From contig CASFVA010000066.1 of NCBI GenBank assembly GCA_949298075.1, positions 62,001-126,000 on the forward strand: a stretch of 64,000 nucleotides of DNA. The letters run 5' to 3'. A program made the position numbers and the translations under genes. The DNA comes from an uncultured Lentisphaeria bacterium (GTDB lineage: Bacteria > Verrucomicrobiota > Lentisphaeria > Victivallales > Victivallaceae). Of the stretch, positions 16,591 through 25,275 are shown in pieces. A model generated the notes under the pieces. It saw nothing but the letters and a program-made list of their open reading frames with translations, did not search any database and was not told where the DNA came from. The stretch's first letter is position 1. Every line of letters starts with the position of its first letter.

Positions 16591-18386
16591 GAGTGGCCGA
16601 CTACATTTTCAAAACGTTGGCCGACCGGGGGATCCGGCAGGTTTTCGTAGTCACCGGCGGCGGCGCCATGCACCTCAACGACGCCCTCGGACGCGAACGG
16701 CGGATTCAATACGTCTGCCCCCTGCACGAGCAGGCCGGGGCTTTCGCGGCGGAGGGCTGGGCCCGGATTTCCGGGCTGCCGGGAGTGCTGAGCGTAACTT
16801 CCGGCCCCGGCGGGACCAATGCCCTGACCGGCGTCGCGGGAGCCTGGCTGGACTCCATCCCCATGATCGTAATTTCCGGGCAGGTCAAGCTTGCAATGAC
16901 CACCTCGGTCTGTCCGGAACTCGGCCTGCGCCAGCTCGGCGACCAGGAGCTCAATATTGTGGACGTGGTGCGTCCGATTACCAAATACGCGGTCATGCTG
17001 CGGAGCGCCGCCGACATCCGGCGGGAACTGGACAAAGCCTGGACCCTCTGCAGAAGCGGCCGGCCGGGACCGGTCTGGCTGGATGTGCCTCTGGATATTC
17101 AGGCTGCGGAAATCGATCCGGACAAGCTTCAGCCCTGGACGCCGGAACCGGAACTGCCGCCCCCCGATCCGGTGGTGCTGCGATGCGTGGCGGACCGGAT
17201 GGCCGCCGCCCGCCGGCCGGTGATCATGGCCGGACTCGGCGTCCGGCACGGCCACGGCGTAGAAATGTTGAAAACTTTGGCGGGACAGCTCAATATTCCG
17301 TTGCTGACCGCAATTTCCGGCATCGATCTCATCGACTCCGGACACCGCCTTTTCTGCGGGCGGCCGGGAATCCTCGGCGAGCGGGCGGCCAATTTCATCT
17401 TGCAGAATGCGGATCTGCTGCTGGTCATCGGCACCCGGATGGGGATCCGGACCATCGGCTACTCCGGCACCGGGACCGCCCGCGCCGCTTACAAAATCAT
17501 GGTGGACGCCGATCCGGCGGAATTGCGGAAACCGACGTTCCGGCCGGATCTGGCAGTCAACGCCGATGCCGGAGAATTTCTGCGCGCCCTGGTCAAACGG
17601 CTGCCAGCGGCGCCGGAGAACAATCCGGAGTGGCTGGCCTACTGCCGCCGACTTCGGGAGCAGTATCCAATCATCACCGCGGCACACCGCAATCGCACCG
17701 ATTATGTCTCAAGTTATGTGCTGCCGGAACTGCTGAGCCGGTTCTGTCCTGACGACGCCATTGTCGTCACCGGCAACGGCACCGCCTACACCAGCACATT
17801 TCAGGCGATTCCACTGAAAACCGGCATGCGGATGTTCGCCAACGCCGCCTGCGCCTCCATGGGTTACGGACTGCCCGCCGCCATCGGCGCGGCGCTGGCG
17901 GGCGGCGGCCGCGAAGTGCTCTGTCTGACCGGCGACGGCAGTTTGCAGATGAACCTTCAGGAACTTCAGACGCTGCGCCGGCTGAATCTTCCGCTCAAGC
18001 TTTTCGTCTACAACAACGCGGGCTACCTCTCAATCAAACTGACCCAACGGTCGTTTTTCAACGGCCATTTTGTGGGTTCGGAATCCGGTTCCGGGGTGAC
18101 GCTGCCCGACCTCGAACGCCTCGCCGGAGCATATGGCCTGCCGTTCCGACGGCTGCACTGCAACCGCGAAGCGGAAGAGCTGCTCCCCGAAATTCTGGCG
18201 GAGTCCGGTCCTGTGGTCATCGAAGTCATGACCGATCCCTTTGAAGTGCTCGGCCCCAAGGCGGCCACCCGACAGCTTCCCGGCGGCAAACTGGTTTCGG
18301 CTCCGTTGGAGGACCTCGCCCCCTTCCTCCCCCGGGAGGAATTCCGGCACAACATGCTCATCGATCCGGTAAAGGAGGATTTCTGA
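16587..18386 (+). CDS. ThDP-dependent acetolactate synthase-like enzyme, YerE-like
   Basis: 599 aa with the three domains of the acetohydroxyacid synthase family. Glu48 (PLHEQAGAFAAEG) is the cofactor-activating glutamate; the C-terminal domain has the ThDP/Mg motif GDGSLQMNLQELQTL and NNAGYLSIKLTQRSFF. This last segment is typical of the sugar-pathway branch rather than biosynthetic IlvB. Right after ddhABC the best-known homologue is YerE, which transfers an activated acetaldehyde unit from pyruvate to a CDP-3,6-dideoxy-4-ketohexose on the way to yersiniose. I infer that role; no regulatory IlvN subunit is adjacent. Coupled to ddhC by ATGA. Confidence 0.75.
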   Translation: MRVADYIFKTLADRGIRQVFVVTGGGAMHLNDALGRERRIQYVCPLHEQAGAFAAEGWARISGLPGVLSVTSGPGGTNALTGVAGAWLDSIPMIVISGQVKLAMTTSVCPELGLRQLGDQELNIVDVVRPITKYAVMLRSAADIRRELDKAWTLCRSGRPGPVWLDVPLDIQAAEIDPDKLQPWTPEPELPPPDPVVLRCVADRMAAARRPVIMAGLGVRHGHGVEMLKTLAGQLNIPLLTAISGIDLIDSGHRLFCGRPGILGERAANFILQNADLLLVIGTRMGIRTIGYSGTGTARAAYKIMVDADPAELRKPTFRPDLAVNADAGEFLRALVKRLPAAPENNPEWLAYCRRLREQYPIITAAHRNRTDYVSSYVLPELLSRFCPDDAIVVTGNGTAYTSTFQAIPLKTGMRMFANAACASMGYGLPAAIGAALAGGGREVLCLTGDGSLQMNLQELQTLRRLNLPLKLFVYNNAGYLSIKLTQRSFFNGHFVGSESGSGVTLPDLERLAGAYGLPFRRLHCNREAEELLPEILAESGPVVIEVMTDPFEVLGPKAATRQLPGGKLVSAPLEDLAPFLPREEFRHNMLIDPVKEDF

Positions 18387-18389
18387 ATC

Positions 18390-19361
18390 ATGCCGACCAA
18401 AACCATCAGCATCGCCACGAGCTGTTACAATGAAATCGGAAATATCCGCGCCTTTTACGACCGTTGCCGCGCCGCGATAGCCGCCGTTCCCGGCGATTAT
18501 GACTACGAGTTTGTGGTGGCCGACAACCTCTCCACCGACGGCACCCGCGAGGAACTGCGCCGGATCGCCGCCGAAGATCCCAAATTCAAAGTGATTCTCA
18601 ACGCCAACAATTTCGGACACATCCGCTCACCGTTCAATGCGCTGCTCAACACCTCGGGCGATCTGGTGTTCTATCTGTGCAGCGATTTGCAGGAGCCGCC
18701 GGAGCTGCTGGGCGAATTTCTGAAAAAGTACGATGAAGGCTGTCTGGTGGTGTGCGGCGTGCGTTCCGGCACCCGGGCCGGATTCCTGATGGAGCAGCTG
18801 CGCCGGCTCTACTACAACGTGCTGGGCAAACTGGCGCCGGGAGAAACCGTTATTCCCCGCTTCACCGGTTTCGGGCTCTACGACCGCCGGTTCATTGCCG
18901 CACTCCGCCAATACCGCGATCCTTATCCGTATTTCCGCGGCCTGGTTTCCGAAATCGGTTTCCGCCGCGGCGAAGTCGAATTCATCCAGGACAAGCGCCG
19001 CCACGGCGTCACCAAAAACAACTTTTTCACCCTCTACGACATGGCCATGACCGGACTGGTCAATCACACCCGGCTGCCGTTGCGGCTGGCGACGTTCACC
19101 GGGGCCCTGGTCGCGCTGGGCTGTCTGATTGTGGCGCTGGTGTACCTGGTGCTCAAGCTGATCCGCTGGGAGACCTTTTCGCTCGGGCTGGCTCCGCTGG
19201 TCATCGGAATGTTCTTCCTCGGCGCGGTGCAGCTGCTTTTCATCGGTGTGATCGGCGAATATCTCGGCGCCGTCTGGCTGCAGGTAAAAAACCGTCCGCT
19301 GGTGATTGAAGAGGAGAGGATAAATTTTCATGATGACGTCCGCTCCGACCGCAATTCCTGA
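18390..19361 (+). CDS. GT2 glycosyltransferase with C-terminal membrane segments (GtrB/DPM1-like)
   Basis: 323 aa. The N-terminal 220 residues are a GT2 catalytic domain: SIATSCYNEIGNI, VVADNLSTDGT, and a metal site around CSDLQEPPE. Two membrane helices follow (about 235-260 and 275-300), then a short basic tail, as in polyprenyl-phosphate hexosyltransferases of the GtrB/DPM1 type. Start has GGAGG upstream (stop of the ThDP enzyme at 18386). Its place between the YerE-like enzyme and the SDR suggests transfer of a sugar in the same glycan, but substrate is unknown. The 3' end overlaps the SDR gene by 32 bases. Confidence 0.8.
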   Translation: MPTKTISIATSCYNEIGNIRAFYDRCRAAIAAVPGDYDYEFVVADNLSTDGTREELRRIAAEDPKFKVILNANNFGHIRSPFNALLNTSGDLVFYLCSDLQEPPELLGEFLKKYDEGCLVVCGVRSGTRAGFLMEQLRRLYYNVLGKLAPGETVIPRFTGFGLYDRRFIAALRQYRDPYPYFRGLVSEIGFRRGEVEFIQDKRRHGVTKNNFFTLYDMAMTGLVNHTRLPLRLATFTGALVALGCLIVALVYLVLKLIRWETFSLGLAPLVIGMFFLGAVQLLFIGVIGEYLGAVWLQVKNRPLVIEEERINFHDDVRSDRNS

Positions 19362-20298
19362 TTCCGCTTCCGCTCCGGAATGGGCGGGACTCCGGATCTT
19401 CATGACCGGAGGCACCGGATTTTTCGGCCGCAGCCTGCTGTCGGCGCTCGCCCGCGGCTGGTTTCCCGGCGCCCGGTTCACCCTGCTGGCCCGCCGTGCG
19501 GAGGAACTGGCCGCGGAACGACCGGACTGGGCCAGACTGCCCGGAGTGGAATTTCTGAACGGCGACGTCCGCGACTTCGCCTTTCCGGATCAGCCCTGCG
19601 ATGCCATAATCCACGCCGCGACGCCGGCCCTCACCACGGTGCCAGACGCTGAAATGACGTCAATCATTGTTGACGGCACCCGCCATGTGCTGGAATTGGC
19701 CCGCCGGCATGGTGTCAGAAAAGTGCTGATGATCAGTTCCGGCGCAGTCTACGGACCCCAGCCACCCGGACTCGACCGGATTCCGGAAAGTCATCCTCCC
19801 CGGCCGGTCACCGCCTACGGCCGCGGCAAACTCGCGGCGGAACGATTGCTGCTCGATTCCGGAGTGCCGGTCACCGTCGCCCGCGGCTTCGCCTTCACCG
19901 GGCCGCATCTCAATCGCGACATTCACTTCGCCATCGGCAATTTCATCCGGGACGCGCTCGCCGGACGCCCGGTGCTGATCCGCGGCGACGGCACACCGGT
20001 GCGCAGTTATCTTTACGCCGACGACCTGATTGAACAGCTGGGCGTCATGCTGCTCCGGGGAGCTCCCGGCGCCGTCTACAATCTGGGATCACCCGAAGCG
20101 GTGTCGATCCGGGAACTGGCGGAACTCTGCAACGCGGTGCTGGGCAACCGCGCCGGACTCCGGATTGCGGGTACACCGCACCCGGAATCACCGGTTCAGC
20201 GCTATGTGCCTGATGTCGAACTGGCCCGGCGCGAACTCGGACTGGTCCCCCGCGTTCCACTGCCCCGGGCCATCGAACTCAGCGCTCGTGCCGACTGA
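19330..20298 (+). CDS. NAD-dependent epimerase/reductase (extended SDR)
   Basis: 322 aa. The Rossmann motif is GGTGFFGRSLL near residue 27, and the catalytic YxxxK is in TAYGRGKLAAE. The preceding SSGAVYG holds the catalytic Ser. As last gene of the ddhABC operon it is a candidate for the final 4-keto reductase or epimerase, comparable in position to YerF or Abe/Prt-type enzymes, but sequence alone does not fix the product. The start (ATGATG, 19330 or 19333) lies inside the GT2 gene after GGAGAGG. The next gene is convergent. Confidence 0.75.
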   Translation: MMTSAPTAIPDSASAPEWAGLRIFMTGGTGFFGRSLLSALARGWFPGARFTLLARRAEELAAERPDWARLPGVEFLNGDVRDFAFPDQPCDAIIHAATPALTTVPDAEMTSIIVDGTRHVLELARRHGVRKVLMISSGAVYGPQPPGLDRIPESHPPRPVTAYGRGKLAAERLLLDSGVPVTVARGFAFTGPHLNRDIHFAIGNFIRDALAGRPVLIRGDGTPVRSYLYADDLIEQLGVMLLRGAPGAVYNLGSPEAVSIRELAELCNAVLGNRAGLRIAGTPHPESPVQRYVPDVELARRELGLVPRVPLPRAIELSARAD

Positions 20299-20363
20299 TC
20301 CCGCCGGACGCCGGACTCCAGTTCAGCAAACGGCCGTAGTCCGCTCCGGCGGCGGAAAACGGA

Positions 20364-20855
20364 TTACTCCACGACCACGTCAAGGATTTCCACCGTTTCA
20401 GTCGGCACATCGCGATGCGGATAGCGTGTGGCGGTCGGCACCGCGGCGATTTTATCCACCACCTCCATGCCCTCGGTCACCCGGCCGAAGACACAGTAGC
20501 CGTAGTGCTGGGGCGTCGGCGCCTTGAAATCCAGGAAGTCATTGTCCACCAGATTCACAAAAAACTGGCTGGTGGCGGAATCCACCACGTTGGTCCGGGC
20601 CATCGCCAGCGTGCCGCGCCGGTTGCTCAGGCCGTTGGCGGCTTCATTTCGCACCGGAGGATTGCCGGCCTTCTGATTCAGGTTTTTATCGAGGCCGCCG
20701 CCCTGGATCATGAAGCCGGGAATCACCCGGTGGAAAATCGTGCCGCGGTAGAATCCGGATTTGACGTAATCCAGAAAGTTCCTGACCGTGGCCGGAGCCT
20801 CTTTTTCAAACAGCTCGACTTTGAAATCACCCAGACTGGTTTTGACCGTAACCAT
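20364..20855 (-). CDS. Peptidyl-prolyl cis-trans isomerase, cyclophilin type
   Basis: 163 aa single-domain cyclophilin without a signal peptide, so cytoplasmic (PpiB-like). It accelerates proline isomerisation during folding. Active-site residues are visible: FHRVIPGFMIQGG with Arg43, and SATSQFFVNL with Gln97 and Phe98-Phe99. The start at 20855 follows AGGGAGCAG; two upstream in-frame Mets (in MSISRN and MVNFRE) are also inside the transcript but have weaker signals. It has its own promoter, with a near-perfect TTGACA. Confidence 0.93.
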   Translation of the reverse strand: MVTVKTSLGDFKVELFEKEAPATVRNFLDYVKSGFYRGTIFHRVIPGFMIQGGGLDKNLNQKAGNPPVRNEAANGLSNRRGTLAMARTNVVDSATSQFFVNLVDNDFLDFKAPTPQHYGYCVFGRVTEGMEVVDKIAAVPTATRYPHRDVPTETVEILDVVVE

Positions 20856-20903
20856 AAACTGCTCCCTGAAATTTACCATGTTCTGATTCCGGCTGATACT
20901 CAT

Positions 20904-20932
20904 AACATACGCCGCCGCGGCCCGGTTGTCAA
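20904..20932 (-). promoter_or_regulatory. Promoter for the cyclophilin gene
   Basis: On the minus strand: TTGACA at 20927-20932, 17-base spacer, TATGTT at 20904-20909. The -35 overlaps the 3' end of the upstream oxidoreductase gene. Confidence 0.75.
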
Positions 20933-22053
20933 CCCCGCCGGCCCGGGAGTTCAGCCGGAACCGGTCGGAATACCGGATCCCGGGGCAGCGGATTCTGACG
21001 ATGACACTCCTCAATGATCCGGACCTGCCGCCGCACCTGCTCCAGCGTAACTTCCAGCGGAGCACCAGCGGTCAGGTGGCAGTACAGGTTGATGTAAAAG
21101 TCGCACCCCCAGGAATCTACCGATTCGGCCATGGGCGGGACCTCCCATTTGCGTTCATGAAAATGAAGCTTTTCCACGCAATATACCGGCAGTCGACCGG
21201 GCCCCTCCAGCGGAGTGGCAATCAGCCGCTGCTCCGGCGCCTCGTCAGGAATGAAATATTTCCAGACCATTTCGGCGGCGTCAGCCCGGAGTCCGCCGCA
21301 GGTGCCGCGGATCTCATAGATGGCACCGGGGAAGGCGCAGCACCGGGAAACCTCCAGATCAATGGTCGGATGCCCGGCCCCGGCCAGCAGCAGCTTCACC
21401 TGATCCTCGGCGTTGCCGAAGGAATTGGCGCGGTCCATCCGGCAGAATACGGTTTCAGGATCAGCGTCGCCAAAAAACTGCAACGCCTGGTCCAGCGGAT
21501 GCGGACCAGTGTTCATCAACTCTCCGCCGCCGAACTCCTGCAGCGTCTGCCAGTCCCAGCGGCGGCTGAATCCGTTGTAAGCGATCCGCACCAGCACCGG
21601 GCGACCGAGAATTCCTGACCGCATCACCTCCAGCGCCTTGCGGAATATCGGCCGAAACCGCGATTGCTGAAACACCGCAAGCCGCCGGCCGGCGCGACGC
21701 GCCACCCCCATGATGGCGTCCACTTCGGCCACCGTTCCGGCCAGCGGTTTTTCGCAAAGCACGTCATGACCGGATTCCAGCGCCTCAATGCCAACCGGCA
21801 CATGGTCGCGACTCAACGTGGCGTTGACGATCAATTCAATGGCCGGATCCGCCAGCAGCCGGCGGTAATCGGAATAACTCCGGAAGCCATCGGCCGGAGT
21901 CACGTCCTCCAGATTGCAACGCTCCGGAATGTAATCCGCCACCGCTACGACCTCGTAGCGTTCCCGGAGCGGTTCGAGAGTCTCCAGCAAATGCCGGTGG
22001 ATGTTCCGGCCGCTCCGGCCCTGACCGATAATGCCGACTTTTATGCGACGCAT
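20929..22053 (-). CDS. Gfo/Idh/MocA family oxidoreductase
   Basis: 374 aa NAD(P)-dependent sugar or cyclitol dehydrogenase-like protein. The Rossmann motif is KVGIIGQGRSGRNIH at the N-terminus; the family-wide EKPL motif appears in VLCEKPLAGTVAE. The C-terminal part carries a GGGELMNTGPHPLDQAL segment with the conserved His of the substrate site. Start at 22053 follows GAGGAATC; the 55-residue upstream extension is not conserved. It lies 61 bases after a second Gfo/Idh/MocA gene and below an AraC regulator, suggesting a small sugar-catabolic operon. Substrate unknown. Confidence 0.85.
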   Translation of the reverse strand: MRRIKVGIIGQGRSGRNIHRHLLETLEPLRERYEVVAVADYIPERCNLEDVTPADGFRSYSDYRRLLADPAIELIVNATLSRDHVPVGIEALESGHDVLCEKPLAGTVAEVDAIMGVARRAGRRLAVFQQSRFRPIFRKALEVMRSGILGRPVLVRIAYNGFSRRWDWQTLQEFGGGELMNTGPHPLDQALQFFGDADPETVFCRMDRANSFGNAEDQVKLLLAGAGHPTIDLEVSRCCAFPGAIYEIRGTCGGLRADAAEMVWKYFIPDEAPEQRLIATPLEGPGRLPVYCVEKLHFHERKWEVPPMAESVDSWGCDFYINLYCHLTAGAPLEVTLEQVRRQVRIIEECHRQNPLPRDPVFRPVPAELPGRRG

Positions 22054-22114
22054 GATGGTTGATTCCTCATAAATTTTGATTATAAACGGCAAACTCCGTC
22101 GTGGTCGTGCCGTC

Positions 22115-23020
22115 TCACGCCTTAAAGACCGGTTCGAAACTGCCGGTTGCCGCCGAACGCTCCGTCGCCGCCAGCATGGCCATGATCTCAAACGATTCGG
22201 TCTCCGGCACTCCGGCACCTTTGCCCCGGAAAAACGCCGCCACTTCCCGGAGCAGCATCACATAAAACGGAGTGCCGCCGCCAACCTGAAACATGACCTC
22301 CCGTTCCCGGTCGTCCCGGATCACTCCGCCATAACGCAAGGAACCGGCAGTCAGCTCCACCGTGCCGCGCCGGCCGTCACCGTACACCACATGACAGACC
22401 CCGCCCTTGCGATCGCCGGAAAAGCGGACCGCGACCGCGCCGGGCCCCATGATCCGTTCCAGCATTTCAAAAGAATGCACGCCGTACCAGATGACTGATG
22501 ATCCGGCCGGAGCGCTACCCAGCGGCCCCCAGACCACCGCCGACTCCGGCGTCACCCCGGACTCCAGCGCGGCGGTGAGTGCGACATCCCAGCGCAGCGG
22601 CGAAGCCGTAAACCAGCGCAGTCCGCATTTGCGGGCGGTCTCGCGCATCGCCGCCGCCTGTTCAAGGGTGTCGGCCCAGGGCTTGTCGAGAAAAACCGGT
22701 TTGCCCAGTTCCGCACAACGCTCAAAGTATTCCCGATGAAGCGACGGATCGTTGATTTCAATCATGATCGCGTCGCAGTCGGCAACTGCGGTATCGAAGT
22801 CTTCCGTGACCAGCATGCCCAGCGACTCCAATTCCCGCCGGCGCGCCGCCAGTCCGTCCCGGCCCTGAAACGGCGTTTCAAAACTCAGGCAGCGGGTGGC
22901 ACGCATTCCCAGCCGGCCGGCGACCGCCGCCCGGGCGGGATCCTGCATGAAGCGGGGAAACTCCACCGCGTGACTGGTATCGAGTCCGATGAGTGCAACT
23001 TTAATGTCGTCTGAAACCAT
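22115..23020 (-). CDS. Gfo/Idh/MocA family oxidoreductase (divergent)
   Basis: 301 aa. The N-terminus KVALIGLDTSHAVEF keeps the Rossmann strand but lacks the usual GxGxxG, having GLDTSH instead; such a form occurs in a subset of the family. The EKP motif is changed to LDKPWADT. The C-terminal domain contains the VIWYGVHSFEMLERIMG stretch with the likely catalytic His. The start has a strong GGAGGTTGCC site. It probably acts with the downstream Gfo/Idh/MocA gene (61 bases away) on one substrate. The weak dinucleotide motif makes me less sure that it is an active dehydrogenase. Confidence 0.8.
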   Translation of the reverse strand: MVSDDIKVALIGLDTSHAVEFPRFMQDPARAAVAGRLGMRATRCLSFETPFQGRDGLAARRRELESLGMLVTEDFDTAVADCDAIMIEINDPSLHREYFERCAELGKPVFLDKPWADTLEQAAAMRETARKCGLRWFTASPLRWDVALTAALESGVTPESAVVWGPLGSAPAGSSVIWYGVHSFEMLERIMGPGAVAVRFSGDRKGGVCHVVYGDGRRGTVELTAGSLRYGGVIRDDREREVMFQVGGGTPFYVMLLREVAAFFRGKGAGVPETESFEIMAMLAATERSAATGSFEPVFKA

Positions 23021-23078
23021 GGCAACCTCCCTGTTTCACCAGACGCCGGCCGGGACACAACCGTCCGGTTTCACCGTT

Positions 23079-23106
23079 AATATACGGCAAGACGACGCAT
23101 TTGAAA
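23079..23106 (-). promoter_or_regulatory. Possible promoter for the Gfo/Idh/MocA pair
   Basis: On the minus strand: good -10 TATATT at 23079-23084, with a weak -35 TTTCAA at 23101-23106 and 16-base spacing. The poor -35 would suit an activator-dependent promoter, and an AraC-type gene lies next door. Confidence 0.45.
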
Positions 23107-23195
23107 TGGCTTTTATGATGAAGCGATGTCGTTTTTGATCATGATCCGGCAGACAAATTCCCAACGGATTCTCCGTCCAGCGTTCCTTGGAAGGC

Positions 23196-24011
23196 TTATT
23201 CCGACTGGCCGTAAAGTTCCCGCAAACGGATCGGCGCCACGATGCGATGCTTGTGGAAAATCCGGGAGAAGTGGTAGGGATCCCGAAAACCGCAGGCCCA
23301 GGCAATCTCGCTCACCCTCAGCCGGGAACCGGTCAGCAGCTTTTCCGCCCGGCGCAACCGGCATTCCAGCAGATACTGTCCAGGCGACCAGCCGGTGATT
23401 TCCCGGAACCTCCGGCGGAAATGAACGTAGGAAAATCCCAGTGCGGCGGCTTCCGCCTCAAAATTCCAGTCGCGGCCGGGATCGGAGGCGATGGCCTCAC
23501 ACAACCGGTCGAAACCAGCAACCTGGGGCAGCATGCCGCGACCGCCGGCCGGCTGTTCCCGGAGCTGAAGCAGCAAATCCTCCAGTTTCAGCACTGCGCG
23601 AGCCTGCCGGGAAAAGTCGGGACGCTGCAGCAGCCCGACCACTTCGCGCACCGCGCTCAGAAAAGGAACATTGAACACAATAGGCGTAAACAAATTCCGC
23701 TCCCGCACCTCCAGCAGGCCGGACTCCAGATAACGCCTCACCCGACCGCCCCGGAAACAGATGTGGGCCTGTCGCCGCAGCTTTCCGCCGGGCGATCCGT
23801 AGGAAAAACAGACCCCGGGCCACGTCACAAACACCACCGGCGCCACGCCGTACTCAACCGGATGACCATTAACGCGGACGTAAATTTCTCCCTCGAACAC
23901 ATACTGAATGCCGTAGTAACCTTCAAACCGACGTTCACAGACGGCAGTCGCGGTCGGACCGCTGATGCCGACCGTGACAAAATCCAGATCAGCAAAATAA
24001 CCGGGATTCAC
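23196..24011 (-). CDS. AraC family transcriptional regulator
   Basis: 271 aa. The N-terminal two thirds look like a cupin-type ligand-binding domain (YGIQYVFEGEIYVRVNG, then GVCFSYGSPGG). The C-terminal 100 residues hold the paired helix-turn-helix of AraC/XylS: WNFEAEAAALGFSYVHFRRRF and the strongly typical VSEIAWACGFRDPYHFSRIFHK. It likely controls the two oxidoreductase genes downstream on the same strand. The start is a GTG at 24011 with no ATG available upstream in frame; a GGAGG lies about 21 bases before it, closer to an ATT codon at 24020, so the exact start is uncertain. Confidence 0.88.
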   Translation of the reverse strand: MNPGYFADLDFVTVGISGPTATAVCERRFEGYYGIQYVFEGEIYVRVNGHPVEYGVAPVVFVTWPGVCFSYGSPGGKLRRQAHICFRGGRVRRYLESGLLEVRERNLFTPIVFNVPFLSAVREVVGLLQRPDFSRQARAVLKLEDLLLQLREQPAGGRGMLPQVAGFDRLCEAIASDPGRDWNFEAEAAALGFSYVHFRRRFREITGWSPGQYLLECRLRRAEKLLTGSRLRVSEIAWACGFRDPYHFSRIFHKHRIVAPIRLRELYGQSE

Positions 24012-24064
24012 CTGATGTTCAATTTCGGCCGGGACCTCCCGGCCGACCTCCTTTCCAGCTGTTC

Positions 24065-24092
24065 AATATACCATCGCAAACGGCGGTGTCAA
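24065..24092 (-). promoter_or_regulatory. Promoter for the AraC-type regulator
   Basis: On the minus strand: TTGACA at 24087-24092, 16-base spacer, TATATT at 24065-24070. Divergent from the uxs promoter about 55 bases away. Confidence 0.7.
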
Positions 24093-24145
24093 CACCTGAA
24101 CCTTCCGGAAGCCCCGGAAAAAACCGCCGCGAAAGCCGGAGTCTC

Positions 24146-24174
24146 TTGCAAACCGTCATCGTCCGGTGTATATT
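24146..24174 (+). promoter_or_regulatory. Promoter for uxs
   Basis: TTGCAA at 24146-24151, 17-base spacer, TATATT at 24169-24174, followed by AGCAC. Predicted start near 24181, giving a 64-base leader. Confidence 0.75.
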
Positions 24175-24244
24175 AGCACAAAATTGAGGCGGCGAAGTCC
24201 GGATTCCCAAGTCCGGCGCCGTCCAACCCCGGAGTGGATTTTTA

Positions 24245-25216
24245 ATGGGCAACAAGCGCATACTGGTCACCGGCGGAGGAGGTTTCCTCGGCAGCCGCCT
24301 CTGCGAAAAACTGCTGGAACTGGGCCACGAAGTCATCTGCGTGGACAACTTCTACACCGGAGCAAAACGCAACATCTACCACCTGCTGGACGATCCGCGA
24401 TTCGAACTGATCCGGCACGATGTGACTTTTCCGCTGTATGTCGAGTGCGACGAAATCTACAATCTCGCCTGTCCGGCGTCGCCGATTCACTACCAGCGCG
24501 ACCCGGTGCAGACCGTCAAGACCTGCGTCCACGGCGCAATCAACATGCTCGGACTGGCCAAGCGCCTGAACGCCAGAATTCTGCAGGCTTCAACCAGCGA
24601 GGTTTACGGCGATCCCCGGATTCATCCCCAGGTCGAGGAATACTGGGGGAACGTCAATCCAATCGGCCCGCGCTCCTGCTACGACGAAGGCAAGCGGTGT
24701 GCTGAAACCCTGTTCGCCTGCTACCGGATGCAATGCAAACTGCAGGTCAAAGTGGTCAGGATCTTCAACACCTACGGTCCGCGGATGCATCCCCACGACG
24801 GCCGGGTGGTCAGCAATTTCATTCTTCAGGCCCTGCGCAATGCCGACCTCACCATCTACGGCGACGGCTCCCAGACCCGGAGCTTCTGTTACCGGGACGA
24901 TCTCATCGACGGCCTGATCCGGATGATGGCGACGCCCGACGGGGTCACGGGCCCGCTCAACCTCGGCAATCCGGAGGAGTTCACCATTCTGCAGCTGGCC
25001 GAAACCATCATCGAACTCACCGGATCCGGTTCGAAAATCGTCCGGAAACCGCTGCCGGCGGATGATCCCCGCCAGCGCCGTCCGGATATTTCCAGGGCGG
25101 AGCGGCTGCTGGACTGGCATCCGACCACTCCGCTCCGGCAGGGACTGGAGGCCACCATTGCCTATTTCCGTCAACTGCTCAGAGAAGATCCCGGTTTCTG
25201 CCTTCAGGAGGAGTAA
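24245..25216 (+). CDS. uxs: UDP-glucuronate decarboxylase (UDP-xylose synthase)
   Basis: 323 aa extended SDR. UXS oxidises, decarboxylates and re-reduces UDP-glucuronic acid to UDP-xylose. The NAD-binding site is [13 protein letters not shown] (8-20), the catalytic Ser and Glu lie in [10 protein letters not shown], and the YxxxK is in [11 protein letters not shown], a UXS hallmark that separates it from ArnA (YxxSK) and from Rml[20 protein letters not shown] is also characteristic. It stands alone between a divergent regulator and a convergent kinase gene. A link to glycan genes elsewhere in the window is possible but not shown. Confidence 0.92.
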   Translation: MGNKRILVTGGGGFLGSRLCEKLLELGHEVICVDNFYTGAKRNIYHLLDDPRFELIRHDVTFPLYVECDEIYNLACPASPIHYQRDPVQTVKTCVHGAINMLGLAKRLNARILQASTSEVYGDPRIHPQVEEYWGNVNPIGPRSCYDEGKRCAETLFACYRMQCKLQVKVVRIFNTYGPRMHPHDGRVVSNFILQALRNADLTIYGDGSQTRSFCYRDDLIDGLIRMMATPDGVTGPLNLGNPEEFTILQLAETIIELTGSGSKIVRKPLPADDPRQRRPDISRAERLLDWHPTTPLRQGLEATIAYFRQLLREDPGFCLQEE

Positions 25217-25275
25217 CGGATTTTCTCTTCCGGCCCGGCTCCGCCGCACGCATCCGGCGGCCCGGCGCGGCCGGA

